Positions 1 through 7,561 of a stretch of 64,000 nt of DNA are shown one piece after another; position 1 is the stretch's first letter, and each line of letters opens with the position of its first letter. This DNA comes from an uncultured Bacteroidales bacterium. GTDB lineage: Bacteria; Bacteroidota; Bacteroidia; Bacteroidales; UBA11471. The DNA lies in the NCBI GenBank assembly GCA_947593515.1, contig CANQDQ010000002.1:1-64000 (forward strand), in the 5' to 3' direction. The position numbers and the translations under genes were made by a program. The notes under the pieces were generated by a model. That model was not told where the DNA came from. It made no database searches and saw only the letters and a list, made by a program, of their open reading frames with translations.

Positions 1-185
1 AATAGCACGCACCCAAATTGTTTTGAGCATAGGCATGACCTTGCTCTGCGGCTTTGCGATACCATTTCACCGCTTCCGTATAGTCTTGCGGTACACCTTG
101 TCCATTATAATAGCACGCACCCAAATTGTTTTGAGCATAGGCATGACCTTGCTCTGCGGCTTTGCGATACCATTTCACCGCTTCC
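1..185. repeat. Tandem 108-bp Sel1 repeat, 77 bp identical between copies
   Basis: Bases 1-77 and 109-185 are identical. The period of 108 bp equals 36 codons, so copy number can change without breaking the frame. More diverged units continue to about 640. Confidence 0.9.
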
Positions 186-796
186 TGATAGTTTCGCGTT
201 ACACCGTTTCCGACTTCGTAGCAATAGCCCAAATTGCATTGAGCAACGTCATAGCCTTGCTCTGCGGCTTTGCGGTACCATTTCACCGCTTCCGGATAGT
301 TTTGTGTTACGCCTTGTCCGAGAGCATAGCACCAACCTAACTGAAATTGAGCCTCGACCAATCCTTGCTCTGCGGCTTTGCGGTACCATTTCACCGCTTC
401 TTCGTAATCTTGCATTACGCCTTTTCCATTATAATAGCACCAGCCCAAATTATATTGAGCTTCGGCATCGCCCTGTTCGGCGGCTTTGCGGTACCATTTC
501 ACTGCTTCCGTGTAGTTTTGTGTTAAGCCTTTTCCCTCATAATAGCAATAGCCCAAATTGTATTGAGCGGCGACATTGCCTTGTTCTGCTGCCTGACGAA
601 ACCAATCTACAGCTTCTGTATAATTCCTCTCATCATAATATTGTTTGCCTTTTTCATATTGTTCTTCGGGAGATTGCGCCCCATTGAAAATCAATATTGC
701 CATGATGAAAACAGCAATGATACATAATCCGGCAATTGCCGTTTTTTTGAGGAAAGAAGATCTCTTTCCGTTTGATGAAGAATAATTTTGTACCAT
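1..796 (-). CDS. Sel1-repeat (SLR/TPR-like) protein, 3' end outside window
   Basis: The reading frame runs from an ATG at 796 to the window edge, giving at least 265 residues with no stop. An N-terminal basic stretch and one hydrophobic segment (about residues 16-35) suggest a membrane anchor. From about residue 50 there are 36-residue units built on EAVKWYRKAAEQG followed by AQxNLGxCYY, the Sel1 form of tetratricopeptide repeat, at least six of them. Sel1 proteins are usually scaffolds for protein-protein contacts; the partner cannot be read here. The last two visible units are identical over 77 bp, so the array has recently expanded. The start is supported by a Bacteroidetes-type promoter 20 bp upstream. 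The forward-strand frames over this stretch are antisense shadows. Confidence 0.9.
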   Translation of the reverse strand, partial: MVQNYSSSNGKRSSFLKKTAIAGLCIIAVFIMAILIFNGAQSPEEQYEKGKQYYDERNYTEAVDWFRQAAEQGNVAAQYNLGYCYYEGKGLTQNYTEAVKWYRKAAEQGDAEAQYNLGWCYYNGKGVMQDYEEAVKWYRKAAEQGLVEAQFQLGWCYALGQGVTQNYPEAVKWYRKAAEQGYDVAQCNLGYCYEVGNGVTRNYQEAVKWYRKAAEQGHAYAQNNLGACYYNGQGVPQDYTEAVKWYRKAAEQGHAYAQNNLGACY

Positions 797-815
797 AATA
801 TGATGATAGTTTTTG

Positions 816-846
816 CAAAATTACTCATTTGTATTTATATTAGCAA
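816..846 (-). promoter_or_regulatory. Bacteroidetes-type promoter for the Sel1 gene
   Basis: On the minus strand, TTG (844-846) is separated by 20 nt from TAATTTTG (816-823), matching the TTG/TAnnTTTG consensus of the Bacteroidetes housekeeping sigma factor. It lies 20 bp from the ATG. Confidence 0.65.
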
Positions 847-1005
847 AATTTTATATACGATATTTTTCAAATTTTCCAAAAAAAATTACGATTTGACGAT
901 GTGCAGGGGCTTTTGTTTTTTCAGACAGGGCAGGGGAAATATTCCGACCCGAAAACCGAAGAAAAAATTTTTTTCGCCGCGAGGCTATTTTTTCGTAAAA
1001 ATAGG

Positions 1006-1032
1006 TTGATTCAATAAATATTGTTACCTTTG
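1006..1032 (+). promoter_or_regulatory. Promoter of the methylmalonyl-CoA decarboxylase operon
   Basis: TTG (1006-1008) and TACCTTTG (1025-1032) with a 16-nt spacer, slightly short for the consensus. It leaves a leader of about 45 nt before mce. Confidence 0.6.
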
Positions 1033-1084
1033 CCACAAGTAAAAAACCGTCTCCCGAAGCGGAGGCATAAAAAATCTATACGCT

Positions 1085-1498
1085 ATGAATCTTTCACACA
1101 TTGAACATTTGGGCATTGCCGTGAAAAGCATTGCCGATTCCCTGCCTTACTATGAAGAAGTTTTGGGATTGAAGTGCTATTCCATCGAAGAAGTCGCCGA
1201 CCAAAAGGTGAAAACGGCATTCTTCAAAATCGGACAAACCAAAATCGAACTGCTCGAACCGACCTCCGAAGAGAGCACCATCGCCAAATTCATCGAAAAA
1301 CGCGGCGAAGGAATACACCACATCGCTTTTGCCGTAGCCGACGGCGTGGCAAATGCCCTTACCGAACTGTCGGGCAAAGGCGTGCGCCTCATCGACGCAG
1401 CTCCCCGTCGCGGCGCCGAAGACTTGAACATCGCTTTCCTGCACCCCAAATCGACTTGCAGCGTACTCACCGAACTGTGCGAGAAACCCGCTGAATAA
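1085..1498 (+). CDS. mce: Methylmalonyl-CoA epimerase
   Basis: This 137-residue protein spans a whole vicinal-oxygen-chelate fold enzyme and has the family's usual length. It interconverts (2R)- and (2S)-methylmalonyl-CoA in the cytoplasm, linking methylmalonyl-CoA mutase to the decarboxylase encoded next door. Visible signatures are the N-terminal HIEHLGIAVK metal-ligand strand, the ELLEP motif in the middle and GIHHIAFAV at the start of the second half. It is first in the operon, 30 nt ahead of mmdA. The 20 nt ending one base past its ATG are identical to those at the start of frr (11696-11715). Confidence 0.95.
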   Translation: MNLSHIEHLGIAVKSIADSLPYYEEVLGLKCYSIEEVADQKVKTAFFKIGQTKIELLEPTSEESTIAKFIEKRGEGIHHIAFAVADGVANALTELSGKGVRLIDAAPRRGAEDLNIAFLHPKSTCSVLTELCEKPAE

Positions 1499-1528
1499 CC
1501 AATAACACACACCAATCCGAAATAGAAT

Positions 1529-3082
1529 ATGAGTAATCAACTTGAAAAAGTAAAAGAGCTGATAGCTCTGCGTGAAGAAGCGCGTTTGGGCGGCGGCGAA
1601 AAAGCCATTACCAAACAGCACGAAAAAGGTAAATATACCGCACGGGAGCGTATCTCCATGCTTCTCGACGAAGGCAGCTTCGAGGAAATAGATATGTTCG
1701 TAACCCACCGCTGCACCAACTTCGGCATGGAAAAGAAACATTATCTCGGCGACGGCGTCGTAACCGGAAGCGGTACGATCGACGGTCGGCTGGTGTATGT
1801 CTTTGCGCAGGATTTCACGGTAAACGGCGGCTCGCTCTCCGAAGCCATGGCGATGAAGATATGCAAAGTTATGGACCTCGCCATGAAAATGGGAACCCCC
1901 TGCATCGGTATCAACGACTCGGGCGGCGCCCGCATACAGGAGGGCATCAACGCCCTCGCCGGCTATGCCGAAATATTCCAGCGCAACATTCTGGCGTCGG
2001 GCGTCATACCCCAGATTTCGGGCATCTTCGGACCCTGCGCCGGCGGTGCCGTGTACAGTCCGGCTCTCACCGACTTTACGCTGATGACCAAAGGCACCTC
2101 TTATATGTTCCTCACCGGTCCCGCCGTGGTGAAAACCGTTACGGGCGAGGACGTTTCTGCCGAACAGCTCGGCGGCGCCTCCGTGCACACTTCCAAATCG
2201 GGCGTGGCGCATTTCGCTGTCGATACGGAGGAAGACGGACTCAAACTTATCCGCAACCTCCTCAGCTTCATTCCGCAAAACAACCTCGAAGAAGCGCCCA
2301 TCGTTCCCTGCGACGACCCGATCGACCGCCTCGAAGATTCGTTGAACGAAATCATACCCGACTCGCCCAACAAGGCTTACGATATGTACGAAGTCATCGG
2401 CGCCATTGTCGATAAAGGCGAATTTCTCGAAGTACACCGCGACTTCGCCCAGAACCTCATCGTGGGCTTTGCCCGCTTCAACGGACAGTCGGTGGGCATC
2501 GTTGCCAACCAGCCTTGCAAAATGGCGGGCGTGCTCGACAGCAACGCTTCGCGCAAGGGTGCACGTTTCGTCCGCTTCTGCGATGCCTTCAATATACCCA
2601 TCGTTTCGTTGGTCGATGTTCCCGGATTCCTGCCGGGCACGGGACAAGAGTACAACGCCGTCATTTCGCACGGAGCCAAACTGCTCTACGCTTACGGCGA
2701 AGCCACCGTGCCCAAAGTTACCGTAACCCTGCGCAAGTCTTACGGCGGTTCGCACATCGTGATGAGCTGCAAGCAGCTGCGCGGCGATGTCAATTTTGCA
2801 TGGCCTACCGCCGAAATCGCCGTTATGGGCGCCAGCGGAGCCGTTGCCGTGTTGTACGCCCGCGAAGCTAAGGAGCAGGAAAATCCGGCAGCATTTTTGG
2901 CAGAGAAGGAAGCCGAATACACCAAACTCTTCGGCAACCCCTACAACGCAGCCAAGTACGGATATATCGACGACGTTATCGAGCCGCGCAACACCCGTTT
3001 CCGCGTATGCCGCGCACTGGCGCAGCTGCAGACCAAGAAAGTGGTCAATCCGGCAAAGAAACACGGAAATATACCCCTGTAA
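1529..3082 (+). CDS. mmdA: Methylmalonyl-CoA decarboxylase alpha subunit (biotin-dependent carboxyltransferase)
   Basis: A 517-residue carboxyltransferase of the MmdA/PccB family, at full family length. It moves the carboxyl group of (S)-methylmalonyl-CoA onto biotin, releasing propionyl-CoA. Both crotonase-like halves are present. The acyl-CoA/oxyanion motif SGGARIQEG is at 131-139, [13 protein letters not shown] at 168-180, and [11 protein letters not shown] lies in the C-terminal half. The sequence alone could also fit a propionyl-CoA carboxylase beta chain. The neighbouring biotin carrier and sodium-pump beta subunit, with no biotin carboxylase gene nearby, favour the decarboxylase. Confidence 0.93.
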   Translation: MSNQLEKVKELIALREEARLGGGEKAITKQHEKGKYTARERISMLLDEGSFEEIDMFVTHRCTNFGMEKKHYLGDGVVTGSGTIDGRLVYVFAQDFTVNGGSLSEAMAMKICKVMDLAMKMGTPCIGINDSGGARIQEGINALAGYAEIFQRNILASGVIPQISGIFGPCAGGAVYSPALTDFTLMTKGTSYMFLTGPAVVKTVTGEDVSAEQLGGASVHTSKSGVAHFAVDTEEDGLKLIRNLLSFIPQNNLEEAPIVPCDDPIDRLEDSLNEIIPDSPNKAYDMYEVIGAIVDKGEFLEVHRDFAQNLIVGFARFNGQSVGIVANQPCKMAGVLDSNASRKGARFVRFCDAFNIPIVSLVDVPGFLPGTGQEYNAVISHGAKLLYAYGEATVPKVTVTLRKSYGGSHIVMSCKQLRGDVNFAWPTAEIAVMGASGAVAVLYAREAKEQENPAAFLAEKEAEYTKLFGNPYNAAKYGYIDDVIEPRNTRFRVCRALAQLQTKKVVNPAKKHGNIPL

Positions 3083-3104
3083 TTCACTCTTAAATTCCGT
3101 AACG

Positions 3105-3995
3105 ATGAACATACGCAAAATAAGAGTAGCATTGGCGTTGTGGTGTGTGGCGATGGTCGCTGCGGCACAGTCGCCTATGGCATTGCGCATCAACGAAGTG
3201 CTGACCGCAAACGAGAACAACTATATCGACCCCTTCGGCAATCGCGGTGCGTGGATAGAGATATACAACAGCTCTGCCGGCACGGTGCAAATGGCGGGCT
3301 GCTATATCACCGACGACCCCGCCAACCCCAAGAAATACATGATTTCCAAAGGTGACCTGAAAACCAAAATCGGACCCCACCAAGTCGTTATCCTTTGGGC
3401 TGACGGCAAGGCGCACCACGGCACTTTCCATACCAATTTCAGCCTGAAAGCGGGAGAGGAGAATTACATCGGACTCTACGACGCCAGCGGTAAAAATCTG
3501 ATTGACGAAGTGCACGTGCCCGCTCTCGCGCCCGACCGAAGTTTCGGCTTTTCCCTCGACGGCAAGGGCGAGCGCACGGTGTTGGAAAACCCGACCCCCG
3601 AAGCTGCCAATCATGTCGAGAACACCAATCCGAAAGTCGATAAGTTCAGCGAAAAAGACCCCTTCGGCGTTTCTATGGCGATTACCGCCATGTCGGTCGT
3701 GTTTATAGCATTGATAATCCTCTTCTTCGCCTTCAAATGCGTAGGCAAGGCGTCGATTACCATGAGTGCGCACCGCGCCGTCAAAGCCGGCGTTGCCGAT
3801 ACCATTTCCGCCGCCAAGAGCGAGACCTCCATACCCGGCGAAGTGCTCGCCGCCATTTCCATGGCGATTTACGAGTATCAGGAAGCCGAACACGACTACG
3901 AGGAGGCTATTCTCACCGTCAAACAGGTTAAACGCACCTACTCGCCGTGGAGCTCCAAAATTTACGGACTGCGGCAGATTCCCAACAAGAAATAA
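3105..3995 (+). CDS. Lamin-tail-domain/OadG-like small subunit of the decarboxylase pump
   Basis: The product is 296 residues. It has a signal peptide (about 1-24, ending AAAQS), then an extracytoplasmic lamin-tail (LTD)-like beta domain with RINEVLTANENNYIDPFG followed by a GAWIEIYN segment. One membrane helix sits at about 188-212, followed by a cytoplasmic tail. The single helix plus tail corresponds to OadG/MmdD, the small subunit that anchors the carboxyltransferase to the beta-subunit pump. Classical OadG is under 100 residues, so the LTD domain is an addition. ATG 3105 is chosen because it begins the signal peptide; longer readings run into mmdA. It lies 22 nt after mmdA and 18 nt before the biotin carrier gene. 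Confidence 0.85.
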   Translation: MNIRKIRVALALWCVAMVAAAQSPMALRINEVLTANENNYIDPFGNRGAWIEIYNSSAGTVQMAGCYITDDPANPKKYMISKGDLKTKIGPHQVVILWADGKAHHGTFHTNFSLKAGEENYIGLYDASGKNLIDEVHVPALAPDRSFGFSLDGKGERTVLENPTPEAANHVENTNPKVDKFSEKDPFGVSMAITAMSVVFIALIILFFAFKCVGKASITMSAHRAVKAGVADTISAAKSETSIPGEVLAAISMAIYEYQEAEHDYEEAILTVKQVKRTYSPWSSKIYGLRQIPNKK

Positions 3996-4013
3996 ACCCA
4001 AACAACCAGCAAC

Positions 4014-4445
4014 ATGAAAGAGTTCAAATATAAAATCAACGGAAATCTCTACGCCGTAAACATCAACCGGATAGAAGAAAACATCGCCAATATCGAAGTC
4101 AATGGCACCCCCTATCAGGTAGAGTTGGACAAACCGGCGAAGAAACAGATAAAACCGCTTACCCGTCCGCAGGCAGCCCCCGTAACCGCTGCCGGCACCC
4201 CCGTCGTAACCCGTCCCGCCGCTTCGTCGGTGGCAGGTGCCGTGCGCTCTCCGCTGCCCGGCGTGATTCTCGAAATCAGCGTCAAAGTGGGCGACGAAGT
4301 GAAAGCCGGACAAAAAGTGGCTGTGCTCGAAGCCATGAAAATGGAAAACATCATCGCCGCCACGCAAAACGGTAAAATAACCGACATAAAAGTAAATAAA
4401 GGCGATTCGGTGCTCGAAGGTGCCGACATCGTCGTCATCGGATAA
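4014..4445 (+). CDS. mmdC: Biotin carboxyl carrier subunit
   Basis: A 143-residue protein. The N-terminal 40 residues form a short conserved segment, residues 45-75 are a Pro/Ala/Thr-rich flexible linker, and the C-terminal 70 residues are a biotinyl domain. Lys109 in EAMKM is the biotin attachment site. It carries the carboxyl group from the MmdA active site to the membrane subunit MmdB, six nt downstream. The mobile linker is typical of carriers that shuttle between two active sites. Confidence 0.95.
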   Translation: MKEFKYKINGNLYAVNINRIEENIANIEVNGTPYQVELDKPAKKQIKPLTRPQAAPVTAAGTPVVTRPAASSVAGAVRSPLPGVILEISVKVGDEVKAGQKVAVLEAMKMENIIAATQNGKITDIKVNKGDSVLEGADIVVIG

Positions 4446-4451
4446 AGACGT

Positions 4452-5609
4452 ATGGGAGAGTTTTTCAGTTTTTTAGGTGAGAACATAAATGAATTTCTTA
4501 CCTATACAGGTTTCGCCAACGTAGCCGTTGGAAATCTGGTAATGATATTTTTCGGCTGTGTCTTCATCTATTTGGCAGTAGCCAAAGAGTTCGAGCCGAT
4601 GTTGCTTATCCCTATCGGATTCGGTATCCTTATCGGTAACATACCCTTCAAAGATGCCGGATTGCAGTTGGGCATATACGAAGAAAATTCGGTGCTGAAT
4701 ATCCTTTATCAAGGCGTGGTGCAAGGTTGGTATCCGCCGCTGATATTCTTGGGCATCGGGGCGATGACCGACTTCTCGGCATTGATTTCCAATCCGAAGT
4801 TGATGCTTGTCGGAGCCGCCGCGCAGTTCGGAATCTTCGGCGCATACGCCATCGCGCTGGCAATGGGCTTCGACCCCAGTCAGGCAGGAGCCGTTGCCAT
4901 TATCGGCGGCGCCGACGGTCCCACCGCCATCTTCCTCTCCTCGAAACTCGCACCCAACCTCATGGGAGCCATTGCCATATCGGCATACTCCTACATGGCG
5001 CTCGTGCCCGTCATACAGCCGCCTATCATGCGGCTGCTCACCAACAAGAAAGAGCGGCTTATCCGTATGCGTCCGCCCCGTGCCGTGTCGCAGACCGAAA
5101 AAATCATTTTCCCCATTGTCGGACTCTTGCTCACCTGTTTCCTTGTGCCGTCGGGTCTGCCGCTGTTGGGAATGCTTTTCTTCGGCAATCTGCTCAAAGA
5201 GAGCGGTGTTACCCGCCGTTTGGCAGAGACCGCGCGAGGTCCGCTGATCGACGTTATCACCATTCTGCTCGGCGTAACGGTCGGAGCCTCCACCCAAGCC
5301 TCGCAGTTCCTTACCGCGAACTCTATCAAGATATTCGTTTTGGGAGCCGTATCGTTCGTCATTGCCACCGCCGCCGGCGTGTTGTTTGTCAAATTCTTCA
5401 ACCTCTTTTTGCGGAAAGACAACAAAATCAACCCGCTTATCGGTAATGCCGGCGTATCGGCAGTGCCCGACTCCGCACGCATTTCGCAGGTACTCGGTCT
5501 CGAATACGACCCCTCCAACTACCTGCTGATGCACGCTATGGGACCCAACGTGGCAGGTGTCATCGGCTCGGCAGTCGCTGCCGGTATCCTGCTCGGATTC
5601 CTCGGATAG
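4452..5609 (+). CDS. mmdB: Na+-translocating decarboxylase beta subunit
   Basis: A 385-residue polytopic membrane protein of the OadB/MmdB family. It decarboxylates carboxybiotin and couples this to sodium export. Key family motifs are present: GGADGPT at 152-158, whose aspartate matches the essential sodium/proton-site Asp of OadB, and a second motif NPLIGNAGVSAVPDSAR near 325-341 holding the conserved Asn, Ser and Arg. It is the last gene of the operon and is followed by a strong terminator. Together these genes make succinate-derived propionate formation energy-conserving. Confidence 0.95.
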   Translation: MGEFFSFLGENINEFLTYTGFANVAVGNLVMIFFGCVFIYLAVAKEFEPMLLIPIGFGILIGNIPFKDAGLQLGIYEENSVLNILYQGVVQGWYPPLIFLGIGAMTDFSALISNPKLMLVGAAAQFGIFGAYAIALAMGFDPSQAGAVAIIGGADGPTAIFLSSKLAPNLMGAIAISAYSYMALVPVIQPPIMRLLTNKKERLIRMRPPRAVSQTEKIIFPIVGLLLTCFLVPSGLPLLGMLFFGNLLKESGVTRRLAETARGPLIDVITILLGVTVGASTQASQFLTANSIKIFVLGAVSFVIATAAGVLFVKFFNLFLRKDNKINPLIGNAGVSAVPDSARISQVLGLEYDPSNYLLMHAMGPNVAGVIGSAVAAGILLGFLG

Positions 5610-5631
5610 AAAACAGTTTTTCCTATTCGAT

Positions 5632-5669
5632 AATCGGGCTGCACCACACGGCGCAGCCCGATTGTTTTT
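5632..5669 (+). terminator. Rho-independent terminator of the mmd operon
   Basis: Arms AATCGGGCTGC (5632-5642) and GCAGCCCGATT (5653-5663) pair perfectly around a 10-nt loop and are followed by GTTTTT. Confidence 0.9.
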
Positions 5670-5867
5670 ACCCTTGCCGTTTTGCAAAACCTTTTGTTTC
5701 TTTTTATCGCATATTTACGGTAACTTTTGCAAGAAAAGATAACTTGCTTAGAATAAATCGGTTGGTCGGATTGTTTGAAAATTGGGTAACGAGATGGCAA
5801 CCGTTCGTATTTTTGAGTCCTTCATCGTTATGCTTCAATGCTTAACTCTGATGCAACAGTGGTACAA
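5670..5867. other. Intergenic stretch with no recognised feature
   Basis: Between the mmd operon terminator and the terminator of the convergent yhcG gene I see no credible coding frame, tRNA or promoter pair. Base composition turns AT-rich here, marking the left edge of the atypical block. Confidence 0.5.
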
Positions 5868-5915
5868 AAAGAATCGCAGACGAAAGAAAATTATCATTAT
5901 TCTCTTTTCGTCTGC
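5868..5915 (-). terminator. Terminator of the yhcG-like gene
   Basis: Arms GCAGACGAAA (5876-5885) and TTTCGTCTGC (5906-5915) form a stem just past the stop codon at 5924. A T-rich tract follows on the minus strand (complement of 5868-5873). Confidence 0.75.
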
Positions 5916-5923
5916 AATTTGAA

Positions 5924-7057
5924 TTATAGTAATTTTTTCAATTCTTCTATATCGGGTAATGCCTGTTTTAATTTCTCTGGCATTTCGTCCGAAGTTTTGT
6001 ATGTGGCAACGCCTAATGGCTTATCGTAATCTTGGATTACATACTCCACATACTTTTTGTCCGCACTCCGGCATAATACAATGCCGATTGATGGATTTTC
6101 GTGCGGCTTACGCATTTGGTCGTCCACTAAACGAAGATAGGTACATAACTGCCCTAAGTAAGAGGATTTGAAAGCTCCTTTCTTTAACTCTATTACAACC
6201 AATGCGTTCAGTTCTCTGTTAAAGAAAATCAGGTCGGGGAAATGCTCTACACCGTACACTTCTAATTTGTACTGATTGCCTACAAATGCGAAGTCACGAC
6301 CAAATGTAAGAATGAATTTCTTAATGTTGTGTATGATTTCCTGCTCGATAACCCGTTCATCAATATCCTCTTTATCACGTTCTCCGAGTTCTTCCACATT
6401 GATAAAGTCCAAAAGATATTCATCTTTGAACATCTCTATTGCTTTCAATGATTGTCTTGCATCGGGTATCTTCTGAATGAAGTTGTTGGCAATCTCGCCT
6501 TGATGATTAAACAAATTATCCTCTATTCTTGCAGCCAACACCTCTTTACTCCATTTATTGGCAAGGGCTTGACGAATGTAGAACAGACGCTCTGCAAGAG
6601 AATTGGTCTTGCGGACTATAATCATATGATGCGTGAAACCTAATCCTAAAAAGGCGGTAATGTCAAAATCCTCTTTTTGAGGGATTTCGCAAGGTGTCAA
6701 TAATTGGGTGTCAATTTCGCTAACTGCGGTTAGCGATTTGTCATCACCTATTCCGCTAACTGCAGTTAGCGATTTCAAATCCTCACACCAAGTTTCATAA
6801 AACTGACGCATAAATTTGATGTTGGCAGCCGAGAACCCACGAAGTCCCGGCAACTCTTTTTGCAGTTGCTGGCTGATTGCTTCTATTGCCCCTTTTCCCC
6901 AAAAGCCCTCGCGAGAGTTCTTTGAAACATAACAACCTATACCATAATACAATGATAGTTGCTCTTTGTTTGCAGAAGAGGCTGCGCGATACTGGCTACG
7001 CAATATCGCTTCCTTTATAGTTTTTACAGCATCTTTATACACCTGATTCTGGTCCAT
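5924..7057 (-). CDS. YhcG/DUF1016-family PD-(D/E)XK nuclease
   Basis: A 377-residue protein with the two-part DUF1016 layout. An N-terminal helical domain (about 1-90) holds SLYYGIGCYVSK and GFSAANIKFMRQFYETW. A C-terminal nuclease domain (about 200-375) has the core FPDLIFFNRELNALVVIELK, giving the D...ExK catalytic pattern, then YVIQDYDKPLGVATY. Family members are predicted nucleases linked to mobile elements and restriction loci, but the precise role is not established. The linker at 96-113 holds two copies of SLTAVS encoded by palindromic DNA. An in-frame stop separates the ATG from a 26-codon upstream segment. The gene is AT-rich compared with its flanks and probably horizontally acquired. 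Confidence 0.85.
   Translation of the reverse strand: MDQNQVYKDAVKTIKEAILRSQYRAASSANKEQLSLYYGIGCYVSKNSREGFWGKGAIEAISQQLQKELPGLRGFSAANIKFMRQFYETWCEDLKSLTAVSGIGDDKSLTAVSEIDTQLLTPCEIPQKEDFDITAFLGLGFTHHMIIVRKTNSLAERLFYIRQALANKWSKEVLAARIEDNLFNHQGEIANNFIQKIPDARQSLKAIEMFKDEYLLDFINVEELGERDKEDIDERVIEQEIIHNIKKFILTFGRDFAFVGNQYKLEVYGVEHFPDLIFFNRELNALVVIELKKGAFKSSYLGQLCTYLRLVDDQMRKPHENPSIGIVLCRSADKKYVEYVIQDYDKPLGVATYKTSDEMPEKLKQALPDIEELKKLL
6718..6771. repeat. Two palindromic repeats inside the yhcG-like coding region
   Basis: The 18-bp perfect palindrome CGCTAACTGCAGTTAGCG lies at 6754-6771. A copy with one central change (CGCTAACTGCGGTTAGCG) lies at 6718-6735. Both are followed on the plus strand by ATTT. 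The spacing is 36 bp, so the reading frame is kept and the repeat adds 12 residues. Confidence 0.9.
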
Positions 7058-7069
7058 ATAATACCATTC

Positions 7070-7150
7070 TTATAATTCGGTAGGCGAAATATAATTCTTT
7101 TCAATCATTTTATTATCTATCTCTTGTAAAAGACTATTCTCTTCATACAT
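7070..7150 (-). other. 26-codon upstream frame, in phase with the yhcG-like gene
   Basis: An ATG at 7150 opens 26 codons (beginning MYEENSLLQEIDNKMIEK) closed by TAA at 7070-7072. The same frame then continues through four sense codons (Glu-Trp-Tyr-Tyr) into the yhcG ATG at 7057. It could be a leader peptide, or an original N-terminal extension cut off by a nonsense mutation. I recognise no domain in it. Confidence 0.4.
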
Positions 7151-7191
7151 ACTAACCATAGTATAAAGTTTTAATTGTTACTAAGATTCAA

Positions 7192-7199
7192 CAAAGGTA
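7192..7199 (-). promoter_or_regulatory. -7 element upstream of the yhcG-like gene
   Basis: TACCTTTG on the minus strand, 42 bp before the upstream ATG at 7150. No clear TTG is visible at the -33 position. Confidence 0.5.
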
Positions 7200-7220
7200 G
7201 TGAATGATATTTATTAAGTA

Positions 7221-7250
7221 TAAAAATGGGAGCAGAAAATCTACTCCCAT
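7221..7250 (-). terminator. Terminator of the hxs operon
   Basis: The minus strand reads ATGGGAGTAGAT, then TT, then TTCTGCTCCCAT and TTTTTA. The near-perfect stem (7226-7250) and T-tract lie 20 bp past the hxsA stop and end the operon before the yhcG promoter. Confidence 0.9.
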
Positions 7251-7269
7251 CCTAATTTTACCAAGTTCT

Positions 7270-7527
7270 TTATCTACTCGAATAGTGTGAACTATGTGAG
7301 CGATGAGAACTGTGTGAACTATGCGAGCTGTGGCTGCTATGAGAACTGTGACTGGCGAGTAGTTTAAACTCGGCAGAGAACTGTTCTAACACCAATAATT
7401 GTTCCTGCCGTTGCTTGATTTGAGTGTCGCTGTTAGTTACCTTGGCGACAATCTTTTCACTAACAGAGGAACAATAGCTTGCACCTGCAAGAATTGCAGA
7501 GATCGCAAAGAACAAGAGTTTCTTCAT
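7270..7527 (-). CDS. hxsA: His-Xaa-Ser repeat precursor (HxsA-type)
   Basis: An 85-residue protein. Residues 1-19 form a basic-hydrophobic signal peptide (MKKLLFFAISAILAGASYC). Residues 20-58 are a charged, glutamine-rich helical segment. From residue 60, histidines recur every third position (60, 63, 66, 69, 72, 75, 78, 81) in an H-x-S pattern: five HSS, then HRS, HSS and HYS, ending SR. This is the hallmark of the proposed substrate of the Hxs maturation system, whose other three genes lie directly upstream. The repeat tract is the likely site of radical SAM modification; the modification itself is unknown to me. The signal peptide implies export. Unlike its neighbours the gene has a strong Shine-Dalgarno sequence. 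Confidence 0.9.
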   Translation of the reverse strand: MKKLLFFAISAILAGASYCSSVSEKIVAKVTNSDTQIKQRQEQLLVLEQFSAEFKLLASHSSHSSHSSHSSHSSHRSHSSHYSSR

Positions 7528-7531
7528 TAAT

Positions 7532-7539
7532 ACCTCCTT
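7532..7539 (-). promoter_or_regulatory. Strong Shine-Dalgarno sequence before hxsA
   Basis: AAGGAGGT on the minus strand, four nt before the hxsA ATG. Full-length Shine-Dalgarno sequences are unusual in Bacteroidota and are absent before the other hxs genes, so the precursor is probably made in excess of its enzymes. Confidence 0.8.
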
Positions 7540-7561
7540 TTTTAATTAAACAATCTGTTAC

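Noticed and set aside
1..640. CRISPR-like periodic repeats
   Set aside because: The period is 108 bp with no unique spacers, and every unit translates as a Sel1 repeat.
23..687. Two forward-strand frames of about 105 and 127 codons over the left edge
   Set aside because: They are antisense readings of the Sel1 repeats; the minus strand carries the recognisable protein.
2787..3104. Extension of the LTD/OadG protein back into mmdA
   Set aside because: ATG 3105 starts a proper signal peptide; the upstream part is an out-of-frame reading of mmdA.
1094..3220. A 708-codon minus-strand frame
   Set aside because: It is antisense to mce and mmdA, has no recognisable domain, and reflects GC-rich codon bias; the same holds for long antisense frames over carB, glmS, purF and the phosphate transporter.
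5670..5867. tRNA or small RNA in the gap
   Set aside because: No cloverleaf or paired promoter and terminator could be drawn; only a five-base stem (GCAAG/CTTGC) is present.
7270..7350. Histidine-rich tail as a metal-binding chaperone domain
   Set aside because: The strict H-x-S period and the adjacent hxsB, hxsC and hxsD genes explain it better; metal binding cannot be excluded.
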